Shown here piece by piece: positions 7,701 through 18,515 of a stretch of 33,931 nucleotides of DNA. How positions within the stretch are numbered: position 1 is the first letter of the stretch; the number at the start of each line of letters is the position of its first letter. The stretch is taken from contig CALDOK010000096.1 of assembly GCA_937912125.1 (NCBI GenBank), positions 1-33,931 of the forward strand, in the 5' to 3' direction. The position numbers and the translations under genes were made by a program. Below the pieces are notes generated by a model that made no database searches, was not told where the DNA came from, and saw only the letters and a list, made by a program, of their open reading frames with translations. Origin of the DNA: an uncultured Pseudomonadota bacterium (lineage in GTDB: Bacteria; Myxococcota_A; UBA796; JAFGLY01).

Positions 7701-10161
7701 GGGCCAGATCCCCCTGCTCTCCTCGGTGGCCGTGGCCCTGAGCCTGCTGGCCCTGCGGCGACCTGCGGGCTGGGGCGAGGCCGCCATGGTGGGCTGGCTG
7801 GTGGTGGTGCACGCCCTGCTCGAGCGCCACCTGGCCCCGGGGCTGGGCTGGCACCTGGTGACCCTCAGCGCCGCCGCGGCCCTGCTGTGGAGCCTGAGCC
7901 AGGCACGGGATCAGCTCCCCAGCATGAGCGCCTCGGCGCGGCGTGCGGGCCAGGGGGTGGCCATCGCGAGCGCCGCGGCCTGGGCCGGGTGGCTGGGCTG
8001 GATCGCCATCGCCGGTGACCTCGCCCTGTGGCCCGCTGGACTGGCGGCCGCCACCGCGCTGCTGTGGGCCTACGGCTACGGGGCCACAGCCCGCCTGCTG
8101 GCCCCCTGGACCATCAGCGCCTGCCTGATCAGCGCTGGCGCCGAGCCCCTGCTCCACCCCTTGGCCTGGCTCGGCTTCGCAGCCGCCGCCTGGCTCCCCT
8201 CCCCGCGCCGAGCCTCGGACCGTGTGGGCACCCGCATCCTGGCCAGCGCCAGCGCCGTGGGCCTGGCCTGGGTGGCCTTGACCCTGCCCGAGACCCGACC
8301 CGCGGTGGCCTTCGCCATCGCCGGGGCAGGCCTGCTGGCCGCCCACACGGGCTCCCAGCACCGCTGGGCCTGGGGTGGGCTGGCCGCCGGCTTGGTCTGC
8401 GCCGCGGCCCTCTCGCCCGTGGAGCCCGTGGCGGTGCTGCTGCGCTCGTCGCTGGCCTTCACCCTCGTCGCCAGCCTGCGGCACCTCCCGGCCCAGCGCG
8501 GGCGGGTGTCGCCTCGGGCCCTGCTCTGGCTGGGGGGATCTGTGGCCCTGGGCCTGTGCACCGGTGCCTGGGCCTTGGCCGCCCTGGCCCTGCTGGCGGG
8601 AGGCATGCTGCTCTGGCGGACCACCCAGGGCATGGACACCCGAGGCCCCCAGCTGCTGGAGGAGCCCGCTGGCTGGATCCTGCTGGCGGGCAGCGTGGCC
8701 CTGCGAGCCTGGGACCAGGGCAGCGGCGCCGAGAGCCTGCTGCTGGCCGCCGCGATCCCCGTGCTGGCCTGGGGCCTGCCTCGACCCTGGCTCTTCCTGG
8801 CCAGCTTGCCGCTGCTGGCCTGGCTTCCCGGCGAGCAGCTCGGGCTGGACTTCACGGTGGCCTGGCCCGCCAGCCTGGCGGGGCTCGCCTTGCTGGCCTG
8901 GGCCCTGCGCGACCGCTTGCCCGGCGGAGAGTTCGCCGTACACCTCCTGCTCGGCTTGGGATCGGCGGCCGCAGCGATGGCCCTGGTGGACAGCGGACCG
9001 GTCGCGTACGCCGCCATCGCCGCGCCCCTGGCCCTGGGCTGGTGGCTGACCGAGCGCCGCTCGGTCGCCCTGCTCCAGCTGCTCCTGGGCGCATGCCTGG
9101 TCAGCTGGGATGCCCTGGGGATCACCTCCGGTGTCCCCGCGCTGCTGCTGCTGCTCGGCGTGGTCGGCGCCCGCCGCCTCGAGTCTCGCTGGCTGGAGCT
9201 GCTGGCCACGGCGCTGCTGGTCCCGGCCCTGCTGGTGGGCGACGTCGGCCTGAAGACGCTGGGCATCAGCGGCTGGCAGCAGGTGGTCCTCGTGGGTGCC
9301 CTGGCGCTCTCCCTGGCGCGCACCCTGGGCCAGGACCGCCCCGAGCGCTGGTACGCCACGGTGGCCTGGGGCGCGCTGCTCTACCTGGTGCTGCGCGTCG
9401 AAGGTCCATTGGTCCACCTGCCGGCAAAGCTCGAGCTGCCCCTGCTTGTGGGACTGGGAGTGGCCCTGGAGTGCGCCGCCCTGGCCCTCGAGCGCAGGCG
9501 AAGCGAGGCGTGGATCCAACCGCTGCGCCACACGGTGCTGGGCATCGCGGCGCTCGCGCTCGTGGGCGCCTGGACCCTGGGGGGCATCAGCTCCATCGGC
9601 GTGGCCTTGGCGGGCTGCCTGTTGTGCCTGCGCTGGGTGCTGCGGGAGCGCTCAGAGGAGCTCGTCCTGGGTGTGTTGCTGCTGAACGTGGCCACGGTGA
9701 TGCTCTTCCTGCGCCTGCAGTGGACCGAGCCGCTGGCCTGGATCGGACCCACCGGCCTGTCCTTGCTGGTGGTGGCCCAGGTGCTGAGGCAGGGGCTGGA
9801 CCCGCGCATCCGCGACCTGCTGCGCTACGCCGGCGCCTGCTGCATCTACGTGACCGCGCTGGGCCAGGCGGTGTTCGATCCCGGCTGGACCCTGGGGCTG
9901 GTGGTGCTCTCCATCGCCGGGCTGGCCATGGGCAGCGCGCTGCGGGTGCGGGCCTTCCTGATGCTGGGCAGCGGCTTCCTGGTGGCCGCCCTGATCACCG
10001 AGCTGCTGCGCTTCGGCCTGAGCAACAGCCAGTTCTGGGCCTTCTACCTCACCACCATCGGCCTCACGATCCTGGCCGGGATGGTGGCGCTCACCCTGCT
10101 GCGCCCACAGCTGGCCACCCTGCGCACCCGCTGGCAGGAGCGGCTGGAGGACTGGGAATGA
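4765..10161 (+). CDS. giant polytopic membrane protein (DUF2157/DUF2339-like architecture)
   Basis: A 1798-aa protein. Residues 1-70 are soluble (MSRDPKAIASPAQVTADTRS...), followed to about residue 155 by an Ala/Pro-rich linker. From about residue 168 to the end there is an almost unbroken series of hydrophobic helices separated by short Arg/Pro-containing turns, on the order of 40-55 membrane segments by eye. The first helix pair (TWWLVGAALTVVGSFFVAG, then RVTLVLVGLGVYAQAFAALG) resembles the opening of DUF2157/DUF2339-type predicted membrane proteins, which are also long and uncharacterised. The C-terminus ends in a charged cytoplasmic tail (RTRWQERLEDWE). The ATG at 4765 overlaps the preceding gene; a longer frame open from 4522 is only a shadow of that gene. 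No transport, catalytic or binding motif is recognisable, so no function is assigned. Confidence 0.8.
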   Translation: MSRDPKAIASPAQVTADTRSAIAFHAGVLVQIQRWHRVGLIDGGTRACLLRYERSQIAEASRAAFTPPEAPAADATLAPAPTGASPDPTPAMSATTADAPQEAEPRRPAPAVQAATAAPPVLAPAPAPGAAAKPASAPAAKPAGVRAAALPQRPESHAGSTLAVVGHFLRERTWWLVGAALTVVGSFFVAGTVWSDLGSMPRVTLVLVGLGVYAQAFAALGHRLARQEGGRRAGRWLVGVSVALAPVLAMAAGSGWSLGGLTGTLFSLLALLAVGGLLAWRLPRDLPLLLPSAAPTFRWIYLLLSVGVGMLPLAPSPAWLLLPVAIAALGLWWTLTRLRRLPPAVGLLLLHPLAFHAYLAPHGWSGAYAPALAVAALAVLYLDAALGRWRGVHAQHLRGLRGVLALTLAGLALLLLLPGFEPLPAGAETSIVGLLLAPFFLGAALCWRRPALIYGSLLAALLFTLALPDLFWAIVEPFQQVARNALGYSSEPLPLAWYSLTLLPYLLVCRLAAGGLRRSGWRQAEALSDHSWRWTFALSLLLVVLANTRGADLRPALLALPLHGALWLREHRVRSLVSGALPWAGLVVWTVDLLWFTGASAELRLVVGAGLVLALIPAGRFLARRLGEGAVLQGARIVAVPAAVLVPALLAGWQAPALALFLTGATLWLVSLSLRPLALPPSRTLYALESLLAVTGQALLAAGALAWAAPLKPSPLAWAAGLEAVAIAAVTLAWWLPRRRQRVDVTRVALEVWAHALALAAVIVLMSLVGLERSLMKLPVALLLAWWLSRTHWRVYGALLVFGVAESVLRRLWLADILDPGTLAVIAIALCWLPALALITMKRSVPRFGSHWIHRSLGQPAAWLGALAAGIALPWILLAGDPGVELQLTTLSLVAMLLAASRLVPDLRDHLEAAAWGAAIACATAWALGEPLVLMLPWLALLPATIGLLALGRPTTVRRAATVAAMCAAMVVIAVHGPLGQIPLLSSVAVALSLLALRRPAGWGEAAMVGWLVVVHALLERHLAPGLGWHLVTLSAAAALLWSLSQARDQLPSMSASARRAGQGVAIASAAAWAGWLGWIAIAGDLALWPAGLAAATALLWAYGYGATARLLAPWTISACLISAGAEPLLHPLAWLGFAAAAWLPSPRRASDRVGTRILASASAVGLAWVALTLPETRPAVAFAIAGAGLLAAHTGSQHRWAWGGLAAGLVCAAALSPVEPVAVLLRSSLAFTLVASLRHLPAQRGRVSPRALLWLGGSVALGLCTGAWALAALALLAGGMLLWRTTQGMDTRGPQLLEEPAGWILLAGSVALRAWDQGSGAESLLLAAAIPVLAWGLPRPWLFLASLPLLAWLPGEQLGLDFTVAWPASLAGLALLAWALRDRLPGGEFAVHLLLGLGSAAAAMALVDSGPVAYAAIAAPLALGWWLTERRSVALLQLLLGACLVSWDALGITSGVPALLLLLGVVGARRLESRWLELLATALLVPALLVGDVGLKTLGISGWQQVVLVGALALSLARTLGQDRPERWYATVAWGALLYLVLRVEGPLVHLPAKLELPLLVGLGVALECAALALERRRSEAWIQPLRHTVLGIAALALVGAWTLGGISSIGVALAGCLLCLRWVLRERSEELVLGVLLLNVATVMLFLRLQWTEPLAWIGPTGLSLLVVAQVLRQGLDPRIRDLLRYAGACCIYVTALGQAVFDPGWTLGLVVLSIAGLAMGSALRVRAFLMLGSGFLVAALITELLRFGLSNSQFWAFYLTTIGLTILAGMVALTLLRPQLATLRTRWQERLEDWE

Positions 10162-10225
10162 GCCTGCTGGTGGGCGAGAGAGGTGAGGCCTGCATAGGCT
10201 CTGGGTGACCCGACGGAGTTCCTCC

Positions 10226-11131
10226 ATGCCCACCACCAAGGCCACAGACCCCAAGCAGACCCAGAACCGCATCCTCATCCTGGCGCTGGTCTCAGGAATG
10301 ATGATGACGGCCTCGATGGGCGTAGTCATGCTGGTGCTCGCGGGCTCGAGCGACGACGTGGACCCGGGCGAGCCCAGCTGGATGGGCGACAGGATCGCGC
10401 CCGCGAAGCTGGAGGTGGCGGAGCAGGGAGAGGCGGCGCCAGGCCCCTCCACCATGAATGGCACCGAAGGGGGCTACGGTCGTCCCGAGCCCCTGTTCGG
10501 GAGCGCCGGATCCCCCGGGGGCTCGACCGACGGTGGTGTGGCACCGCTGTTCATCGACCCGGCCGCCCCCCCAGTGCTCCCCCAGGCCGCAGCGGGCCCC
10601 GGAGAGGTCCAGGCCGTCGGAACACGACCCGACGCGGGCAGCCTGCCCGGACGCTACGGCAACGCCTACGCCCCGGTGCGGCTGGTGGTCTTCAACGACT
10701 TCGAGTGCCCCTTCTGCTCGCGGCTCGAGGCCACCCTCGAGGCTGTACACGAGCGCTACCCAACCCAGGTCGAGATCTACTTCCGCGACTACCCCCTGAC
10801 CATGCACGCCCACGCCCGGGGCGCACACATGGCCGCCCGCTGCGCCCACGACCAGGGCCGCTTCTGGGCCATGCACGACCTGCTCTTCGCCAACCAGCGC
10901 GCCCTGAGCGCCGACGAGCTGCCGCACTACGCCCGCCAGCTGGATCTGGATGTCGCCAGCTTCGAGAGCTGCCTGCGCCAGGAGCGCCACGCCGTGGAGA
11001 TCGACCGCGACATCGCCGCCGCCAAGGCCGCCGGGGTCACGGGCACCCCCGCCACCTTCGTCAACGGCACCCTGCTCAGCGGCGCGCGCCCGGTGGACAG
11101 CTTCGTCGAGGCCATCGAGGCGGAGCTCTGA
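10226..11131 (+). CDS. membrane-anchored DsbA-like thioredoxin-fold oxidoreductase
   Basis: A 301-aa protein with an N-terminal membrane anchor (about residues 15-40, ILILALVSGMMMTASMGVVM). A Gly/Pro-rich periplasmic linker of about 100 residues follows, then a thioredoxin_4/DsbA-type domain from about residue 140. The redox motif CPFC is at Cys161-Cys164 within FNDFECPFCSRLEATLE, and the cis-Pro loop appears as GTPATFVNG near residue 270. It probably exchanges disulfides in the periplasm; whether it oxidises or reduces is not visible. The start at ATG 10226 has GGAG seven bases upstream; an in-frame GTG at 10205 lacks a comparable site. It lies 64 bases after the giant membrane protein, same strand, so may be co-transcribed. 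Confidence 0.88.
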   Translation: MPTTKATDPKQTQNRILILALVSGMMMTASMGVVMLVLAGSSDDVDPGEPSWMGDRIAPAKLEVAEQGEAAPGPSTMNGTEGGYGRPEPLFGSAGSPGGSTDGGVAPLFIDPAAPPVLPQAAAGPGEVQAVGTRPDAGSLPGRYGNAYAPVRLVVFNDFECPFCSRLEATLEAVHERYPTQVEIYFRDYPLTMHAHARGAHMAARCAHDQGRFWAMHDLLFANQRALSADELPHYARQLDLDVASFESCLRQERHAVEIDRDIAAAKAAGVTGTPATFVNGTLLSGARPVDSFVEAIEAEL

Positions 11132-11198
11132 TCGGGGGCTCGAAGGAAACGCCGCCTCGTTCGTCAGTGGGGCGCAACGCCCACGCCCGGAGGCCGCC

Positions 11199-11798
11199 AT
11201 GCTCCGCTCCCACCTCGTCCCCCTCGCTGCAGTGCTGCTCTTCCAGGTCGGGTCCCCCGCCATGGCGGCCGAGGCACCAGAGGTCTACCTGCTGGGAGAG
11301 ATCCCCGCGGCTCGCACACCGATGGCATTCTACCGCTACGGGCGCGAGAACGTACTGCCCCTCAACGCAGGTCTGCGGACCAGCCTCGAGTGGCCCACCG
11401 GCGACAAGCGGCGGGTGTTCAACGGCCTGACCCTGCGCGCCGGACGCGCCGCGGTAGGACGACCGATGATCCAGGCCCGCATGGACAGTGGCTACCGGCG
11501 TTTTTTCCGGGGCAGCGAGCGAGCACGCCCCTTCCTGGAGTTGGGTGTGGGCTTCGAGGGCGTGTGGCTCCAGGATGGTGGCGGCCTCGACGTCGGCGCC
11601 GGGCCCTGCCTGGGCTTCGGCTGGCGCATCGGCGCCGACGAGCAGCGCACCGTGTTGGGCGCCAGGGTCACCAGCGCCCTGATCCCAGGCGCCTACGGCT
11701 TGGACTCCGACGACTTCGAGAACGAGGATGGCAGCTACGGCTACGAGTACATGCCCAGCAACGTCAGCCTCGCCCTGTACCTTGGGCGGGTGTTCTGA
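11199..11798 (+). CDS. small predicted outer-membrane beta-barrel-like protein
   Basis: A 199-aa protein with a signal peptide ending around AMAAEA (residues 22-26). The body has alternating-polarity strands and aromatic residues (ARPFLELGVGFEGVWLQDG, GPCLGFGWRIG) and ends NVSLALYLGRVF. A terminal Phe after an amphipathic strand is typical of outer-membrane barrels recognised by BamA. The start has GGAGG five bases upstream. It overlaps the convergent MYXO-CTERM gene by 35 bases at its 3' end. It may be co-transcribed with the DsbA-like gene 67 bases upstream. Specific function unknown. Confidence 0.7.
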   Translation: MLRSHLVPLAAVLLFQVGSPAMAAEAPEVYLLGEIPAARTPMAFYRYGRENVLPLNAGLRTSLEWPTGDKRRVFNGLTLRAGRAAVGRPMIQARMDSGYRRFFRGSERARPFLELGVGFEGVWLQDGGGLDVGAGPCLGFGWRIGADEQRTVLGARVTSALIPGAYGLDSDDFENEDGSYGYEYMPSNVSLALYLGRVF

Positions 11799-13053
11799 CG
11801 CGCCGCCGCAGGCCCAGCACCCCCGCCAGCAGCCCCAGCAGCCAGGCCCCGCCGCCAGCCCGGGAGCCCAGACCGCTGCAGCCTCCGCAGCCGCCCTCAC
11901 AGGCCTCGGCGGGGCTCCAGTCGCCCTCGAGATCCACCATGTCTTCGGTGACGGTCCAGGTGAGATCGAGGCTGTCGCTCAGCTCGCCGTAGCTGGCCTC
12001 GAGCGTGGCTACGCGCTCGCCGATCTGCTTCTGGGGCGGAGTGCAGGCGTCCTCGACCCAGGCATAGTCGCCGCCGGGGAAGCGGGTGCCGCTGTGGGGG
12101 CCGGGCTCGAGCAGCAAGGGCTCGCCCGCGACGGACCAGTCCACCGGGGTGCCGAACACCGGGCGACCGTCCGCATCCAGCACCACGGCCCGCGCGGCCC
12201 AGGGGGTGCGCCGCTGAGTGCCCTCCTCGGACGAGATGAAGCCCGCCACCAGCTCCAGGCTGGCCAGCTCGTCGGGGGCGGCAGCCTGCACGGTGCCCGC
12301 CGTGAGCCGCTGGCCCTGCACCTCCAGCACCAGGGTGGCCTGGGCGTCCGAGCCCAGGATCAAGCCCACCCAGCCGGGCTCCAGGGCCTCGTCCAGGACC
12401 TGGACGTCGCCCGCGGTGACCTCCACATCCACGGCGCCGTCGCCGGCCCGCCAGGCCGCGGGCTGCTGGCGGCCGTCGTCCCACAGCCGCAGGAACAGGA
12501 AGACCTCGGCGCCCTCGAGCAGCCGGAAGGCCTCGCCCTCGGCCACCAGGATGGTCTCGTCCAGCACGCCCGGAGGATCGAGGTCCAGGCCCTCGATGGC
12601 CTTGCGCTCGGGCCACTGGTCCACGTGGGCGCTCACGCCGCCCTGGGACACCACCTCGAAGACCACCCGATCCGAGACGGGCTCACCCCCGGAGGGGAAG
12701 TCCGCCTCGCAGGCCTTGGGCTCGAAGGTCCAGGCCACCTCGCCCGGCTCCTGGACCAAGACGCACGGCTCTCCACCCTCTTCCAAGAACTCCGCCCCCT
12801 CGCTCAGGCCTTGCTCGACGCACTCCCGGAAGAGTGCCTCGGCGTCCCAACCCGCGATGTCCTCGCCCTGCCAGTAGGGTGACGCACAGACCGCGGTCCC
12901 TGTCAGGACGCTCTGGTCATCGCCAAAGCCGGTGTGGGGTTCGCTGACCAGGCTGGCGTCCTCGAAGGCCCACTGACCTTGCTCGGAGTGGAACTGGGAC
13001 TGGCAGCCGATGGCGGCGACCACGGCCGCTGGAATGACGAGGGTGCGGGACAT
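11764..13053 (-). CDS. secreted surface protein with MYXO-CTERM-type sorting tail
   Basis: A 429-aa protein with an N-terminal export signal (MSRTLVIPAAVVAAIGCQSQ), possibly a lipoprotein at Cys17, although AIGC is a weak lipobox. The body is beta-rich, acidic and Cys-containing, with Ig-like character in the second half (RAVVLDADGRPVFGTPVDW; SDSLDLTWTVTED). The C-terminus is diagnostic: a Cys-rich CEGGCGGCSG linker, a hydrophobic helix (AWLLGLLAGVLGL) and RRR, matching the MYXO-CTERM tripartite sorting signal of Myxococcota. In that family the tail is thought to be cut and the protein released or attached at the cell surface. Start supported by AGGAGG six bases upstream. It lies divergent from the NCS1 transporter. 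Ligand and function unknown. Confidence 0.8.
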   Translation of the reverse strand: MSRTLVIPAAVVAAIGCQSQFHSEQGQWAFEDASLVSEPHTGFGDDQSVLTGTAVCASPYWQGEDIAGWDAEALFRECVEQGLSEGAEFLEEGGEPCVLVQEPGEVAWTFEPKACEADFPSGGEPVSDRVVFEVVSQGGVSAHVDQWPERKAIEGLDLDPPGVLDETILVAEGEAFRLLEGAEVFLFLRLWDDGRQQPAAWRAGDGAVDVEVTAGDVQVLDEALEPGWVGLILGSDAQATLVLEVQGQRLTAGTVQAAAPDELASLELVAGFISSEEGTQRRTPWAARAVVLDADGRPVFGTPVDWSVAGEPLLLEPGPHSGTRFPGGDYAWVEDACTPPQKQIGERVATLEASYGELSDSLDLTWTVTEDMVDLEGDWSPAEACEGGCGGCSGLGSRAGGGAWLLGLLAGVLGLRRRVRTPAQGTGRG

Positions 13054-13139
13054 GACGGGCCTCCTCTCGGGGTGCGGAGCGTCGGGTGCCAGCTCCACCA
13101 TGGAAACACGCCCGAGCCTACAGGTGGGAACCTCGACCT

Positions 13140-13155
13140 CACAATTGTGTAGAAT
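13140..13155 (+). promoter_or_regulatory. candidate operator and -10 element upstream of the NCS1 transporter
   Basis: A perfect 10-bp palindrome CACAATTGTG (13140-13149) is immediately followed by TAGAAT (13150-13155), a five-of-six match to a sigma-70 -10 box. It lies 30 bases before the ATG at 13186. No good -35 hexamer is visible at the expected distance, as might be seen at an activator-dependent promoter. The site is AT-rich compared with its surroundings. It sits in the 132-base divergent gap and could affect both genes. Confidence 0.35.
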
Positions 13156-13185
13156 GCGAGGGTTCCCGCCCATTCCGGAGCATCC

Positions 13186-14682
<1,497 letters not shown>

Positions 14683-14713
14683 CGCCCGCGGTCCGGGACG
14701 ACCCCTGTGTGGA

Positions 14714-16873
<2,160 letters not shown>

Positions 16874-17139
16874 GGGCTCATCCAGAGGAGGGGACGGAGG
16901 CGCACACCCGGTCGAGAGGGGGAGGAGGAGGAGGAGGGGGACCGGATTCGACAGGGTGCTCCCTGGAGCATTCCAGGCACGGGACCATTCCCGCGGCCTC
17001 CGTCCGCCGGCCCCAAGGCCCGTGAACGGGACAGGGAGATCATGTACACATCCACCGGACCCGCCAGGGCCCGGTCGGTGAGCACGGCTACCGCCCAACC
17101 CCGCTTGTGGTCGGCGCGCGAGCGCGCCATGATGGGTCC

Positions 17140-18033
17140 ATGCCGAGAGCTGCCGCCAATGGAATCGAGCTGTGCTGGGAGTCCCAGGGCCAGGGCTCAC
17201 CCCTGGTGATGATCATGGGCATCGACGCCCAGCTGGTCCACTGGCCCCAGGGCCTGTGCGACATGCTGGCCGCTCGGGACTTCCGGGTGATCCGCTTCGA
17301 CAACCGCGACGCGGGCCAGTCCACCTGGATGGAGCAGCTGGGCCCGCCGGCCTGGGGTCGGCTGGGCTGGGACATGATCCGCAGGCGCCGCACACGCTCC
17401 AGCTACACGCTCTGGGACATGGCGGACGACACCCTGGGCCTGCTGGACAGCCTGGGGCTCGAGCGCGTCCACCTGGCGGGCATGTCCATGGGCGGCATGA
17501 TCGCCCAGTGCCTGGCCCTGCGGCATCCAGAGCGCCTCTCGAGCCTGATCTCCATCTCCTCCACGACCGGCAGCCGCCAGGTGCCCTCGGGCAAGCCGCG
17601 GGTGCTGTGGGAGATCATGAAGCCTCGCCCAGCTGACCCCAAGGGCGCCATCTCCCACACGGTGCGGATGCTGCGCGCCATCGGCAGCCCCAGCTACCCG
17701 ATTCCCCTCGCACAGCTCGAGGCCCTGGCAATCCAGTCCACCGCGCGCGGGTACAACCCCACCGGCACCGGCCGACAGGCAGCCGCCATCCTGGCATCGG
17801 GCAGTCGAAGGAGCATGCTTACCGAGCTGAAGGTGCCCACCTTGGTCCTCCATGGAGAGGCCGATCCAGTGATCCCGGTCGAGGGTGGGCAGGCCACCGC
17901 CCGGGCCATCCCCGATGCCCGCTTGATCACCATCCCCGGCTGGGGTCACGATCTGCCACCGGCGATCTGGCCCACCCTGGTGGACGCTATCCACGCCCAC
18001 GCCCAGGCCGCCGAAGCCGGAGCCGCCTCGTGA
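17140..18033 (+). CDS. alpha/beta fold hydrolase
   Basis: A 297-aa soluble protein with the classic alpha/beta-hydrolase order: an oxyanion-side stretch [23 protein letters not shown] (residues 52-61), the nucleophile elbow GMSMGG with Ser116, an acid in [14 protein letters not shown] and the catalytic His in IPGWGHDLP. The pattern resembles the RdmC/aclacinomycin-methylesterase-like and related esterase groups. A carboxylesterase or similar activity is likely, substrate unknown. The chosen ATG 17140 gives the usual family N-terminus ([18 protein letters not shown]). Its stop overlaps the GTG of the next small membrane protein gene, so they are co-translated. Confidence 0.88.
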   Translation: MPRAAANGIELCWESQGQGSPLVMIMGIDAQLVHWPQGLCDMLAARDFRVIRFDNRDAGQSTWMEQLGPPAWGRLGWDMIRRRRTRSSYTLWDMADDTLGLLDSLGLERVHLAGMSMGGMIAQCLALRHPERLSSLISISSTTGSRQVPSGKPRVLWEIMKPRPADPKGAISHTVRMLRAIGSPSYPIPLAQLEALAIQSTARGYNPTGTGRQAAAILASGSRRSMLTELKVPTLVLHGEADPVIPVEGGQATARAIPDARLITIPGWGHDLPPAIWPTLVDAIHAHAQAAEAGAAS

Positions 18034-18353
18034 GGCGAGGCCCGACCATGGGCCTGATGATCGGCGCCATGGTGGGCATCACCACGGCGGTGGGCCTGCA
18101 CACCCTGCTGTCGGCCCGGCCCGGCCTGGTCTCGACCTGGCTCGGTGCGCTCCTGGTCTTCATCTCAGCGCCGGGGGTTCGCCTGATCGGGCTGGTCAGC
18201 AGCCACGCCACCTCACACGAGCTGGGGATGCTGAGCCACTGGCTCTCCCTGCAGATCACCATCGTGCTGGGGGCGGCGGTGATCGGCGCATTGGTGGGCT
18301 TCGCCGCCCAACGAGTTCGCACCTCACCCCCACCTGGCGCCTCCAGAGGTTAG
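18030..18353 (+). CDS. small three-helix membrane protein
   Basis: A 107-aa protein starting at GTG 18030, overlapping the hydrolase stop by four bases, with GGAG seven bases upstream; an ATG at 18048 is an alternative. Three hydrophobic segments are visible: GLMIGAMVGITTAVGLHTLL, LVSTWLGALLVFISAPGVRL and ITIVLGAAVIGALVGFAA. The C-terminus is a short basic tail. No family recognised. Overlap with the hydrolase suggests a linked role or just operon compaction. Confidence 0.65.
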   Translation: MRRGPTMGLMIGAMVGITTAVGLHTLLSARPGLVSTWLGALLVFISAPGVRLIGLVSSHATSHELGMLSHWLSLQITIVLGAAVIGALVGFAAQRVRTSPPPGASRG

Positions 18354-18515
18354 AGGCAGGGTGCGTGTGAAGCACGGGAAGAACGCCCGCCCCGCCGCGA
18401 CGAGCCCCGTCGCTCCAGGGCCCCTATTTCTTCGCCCACACCGGAACAGGTATGCTGGTCAGGATCACCAGCCGGCGTACCTCGGCCCCCCGTCGCCCCT
18501 GCCCGGGAAGCACCC

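Noticed and set aside
6826..9531. 901-codon minus-strand open frame rich in Gln, Gly and His
   Set aside because: Shadow of the giant membrane protein; its composition is simply the complement of Leu/Ala/Trp codons in high-GC DNA.
14683..14713. Terminator between convergent NCS1 and YyaL-type genes
   Set aside because: No stable hairpin with a T-run is visible in the 31-base gap.
16914..16942. GGA-rich tract before the YyaL-type gene as a regulatory microsatellite
   Set aside because: Short and imperfect; no supporting promoter or structure. Kept only as the origin of the Leu run noted in the findings.
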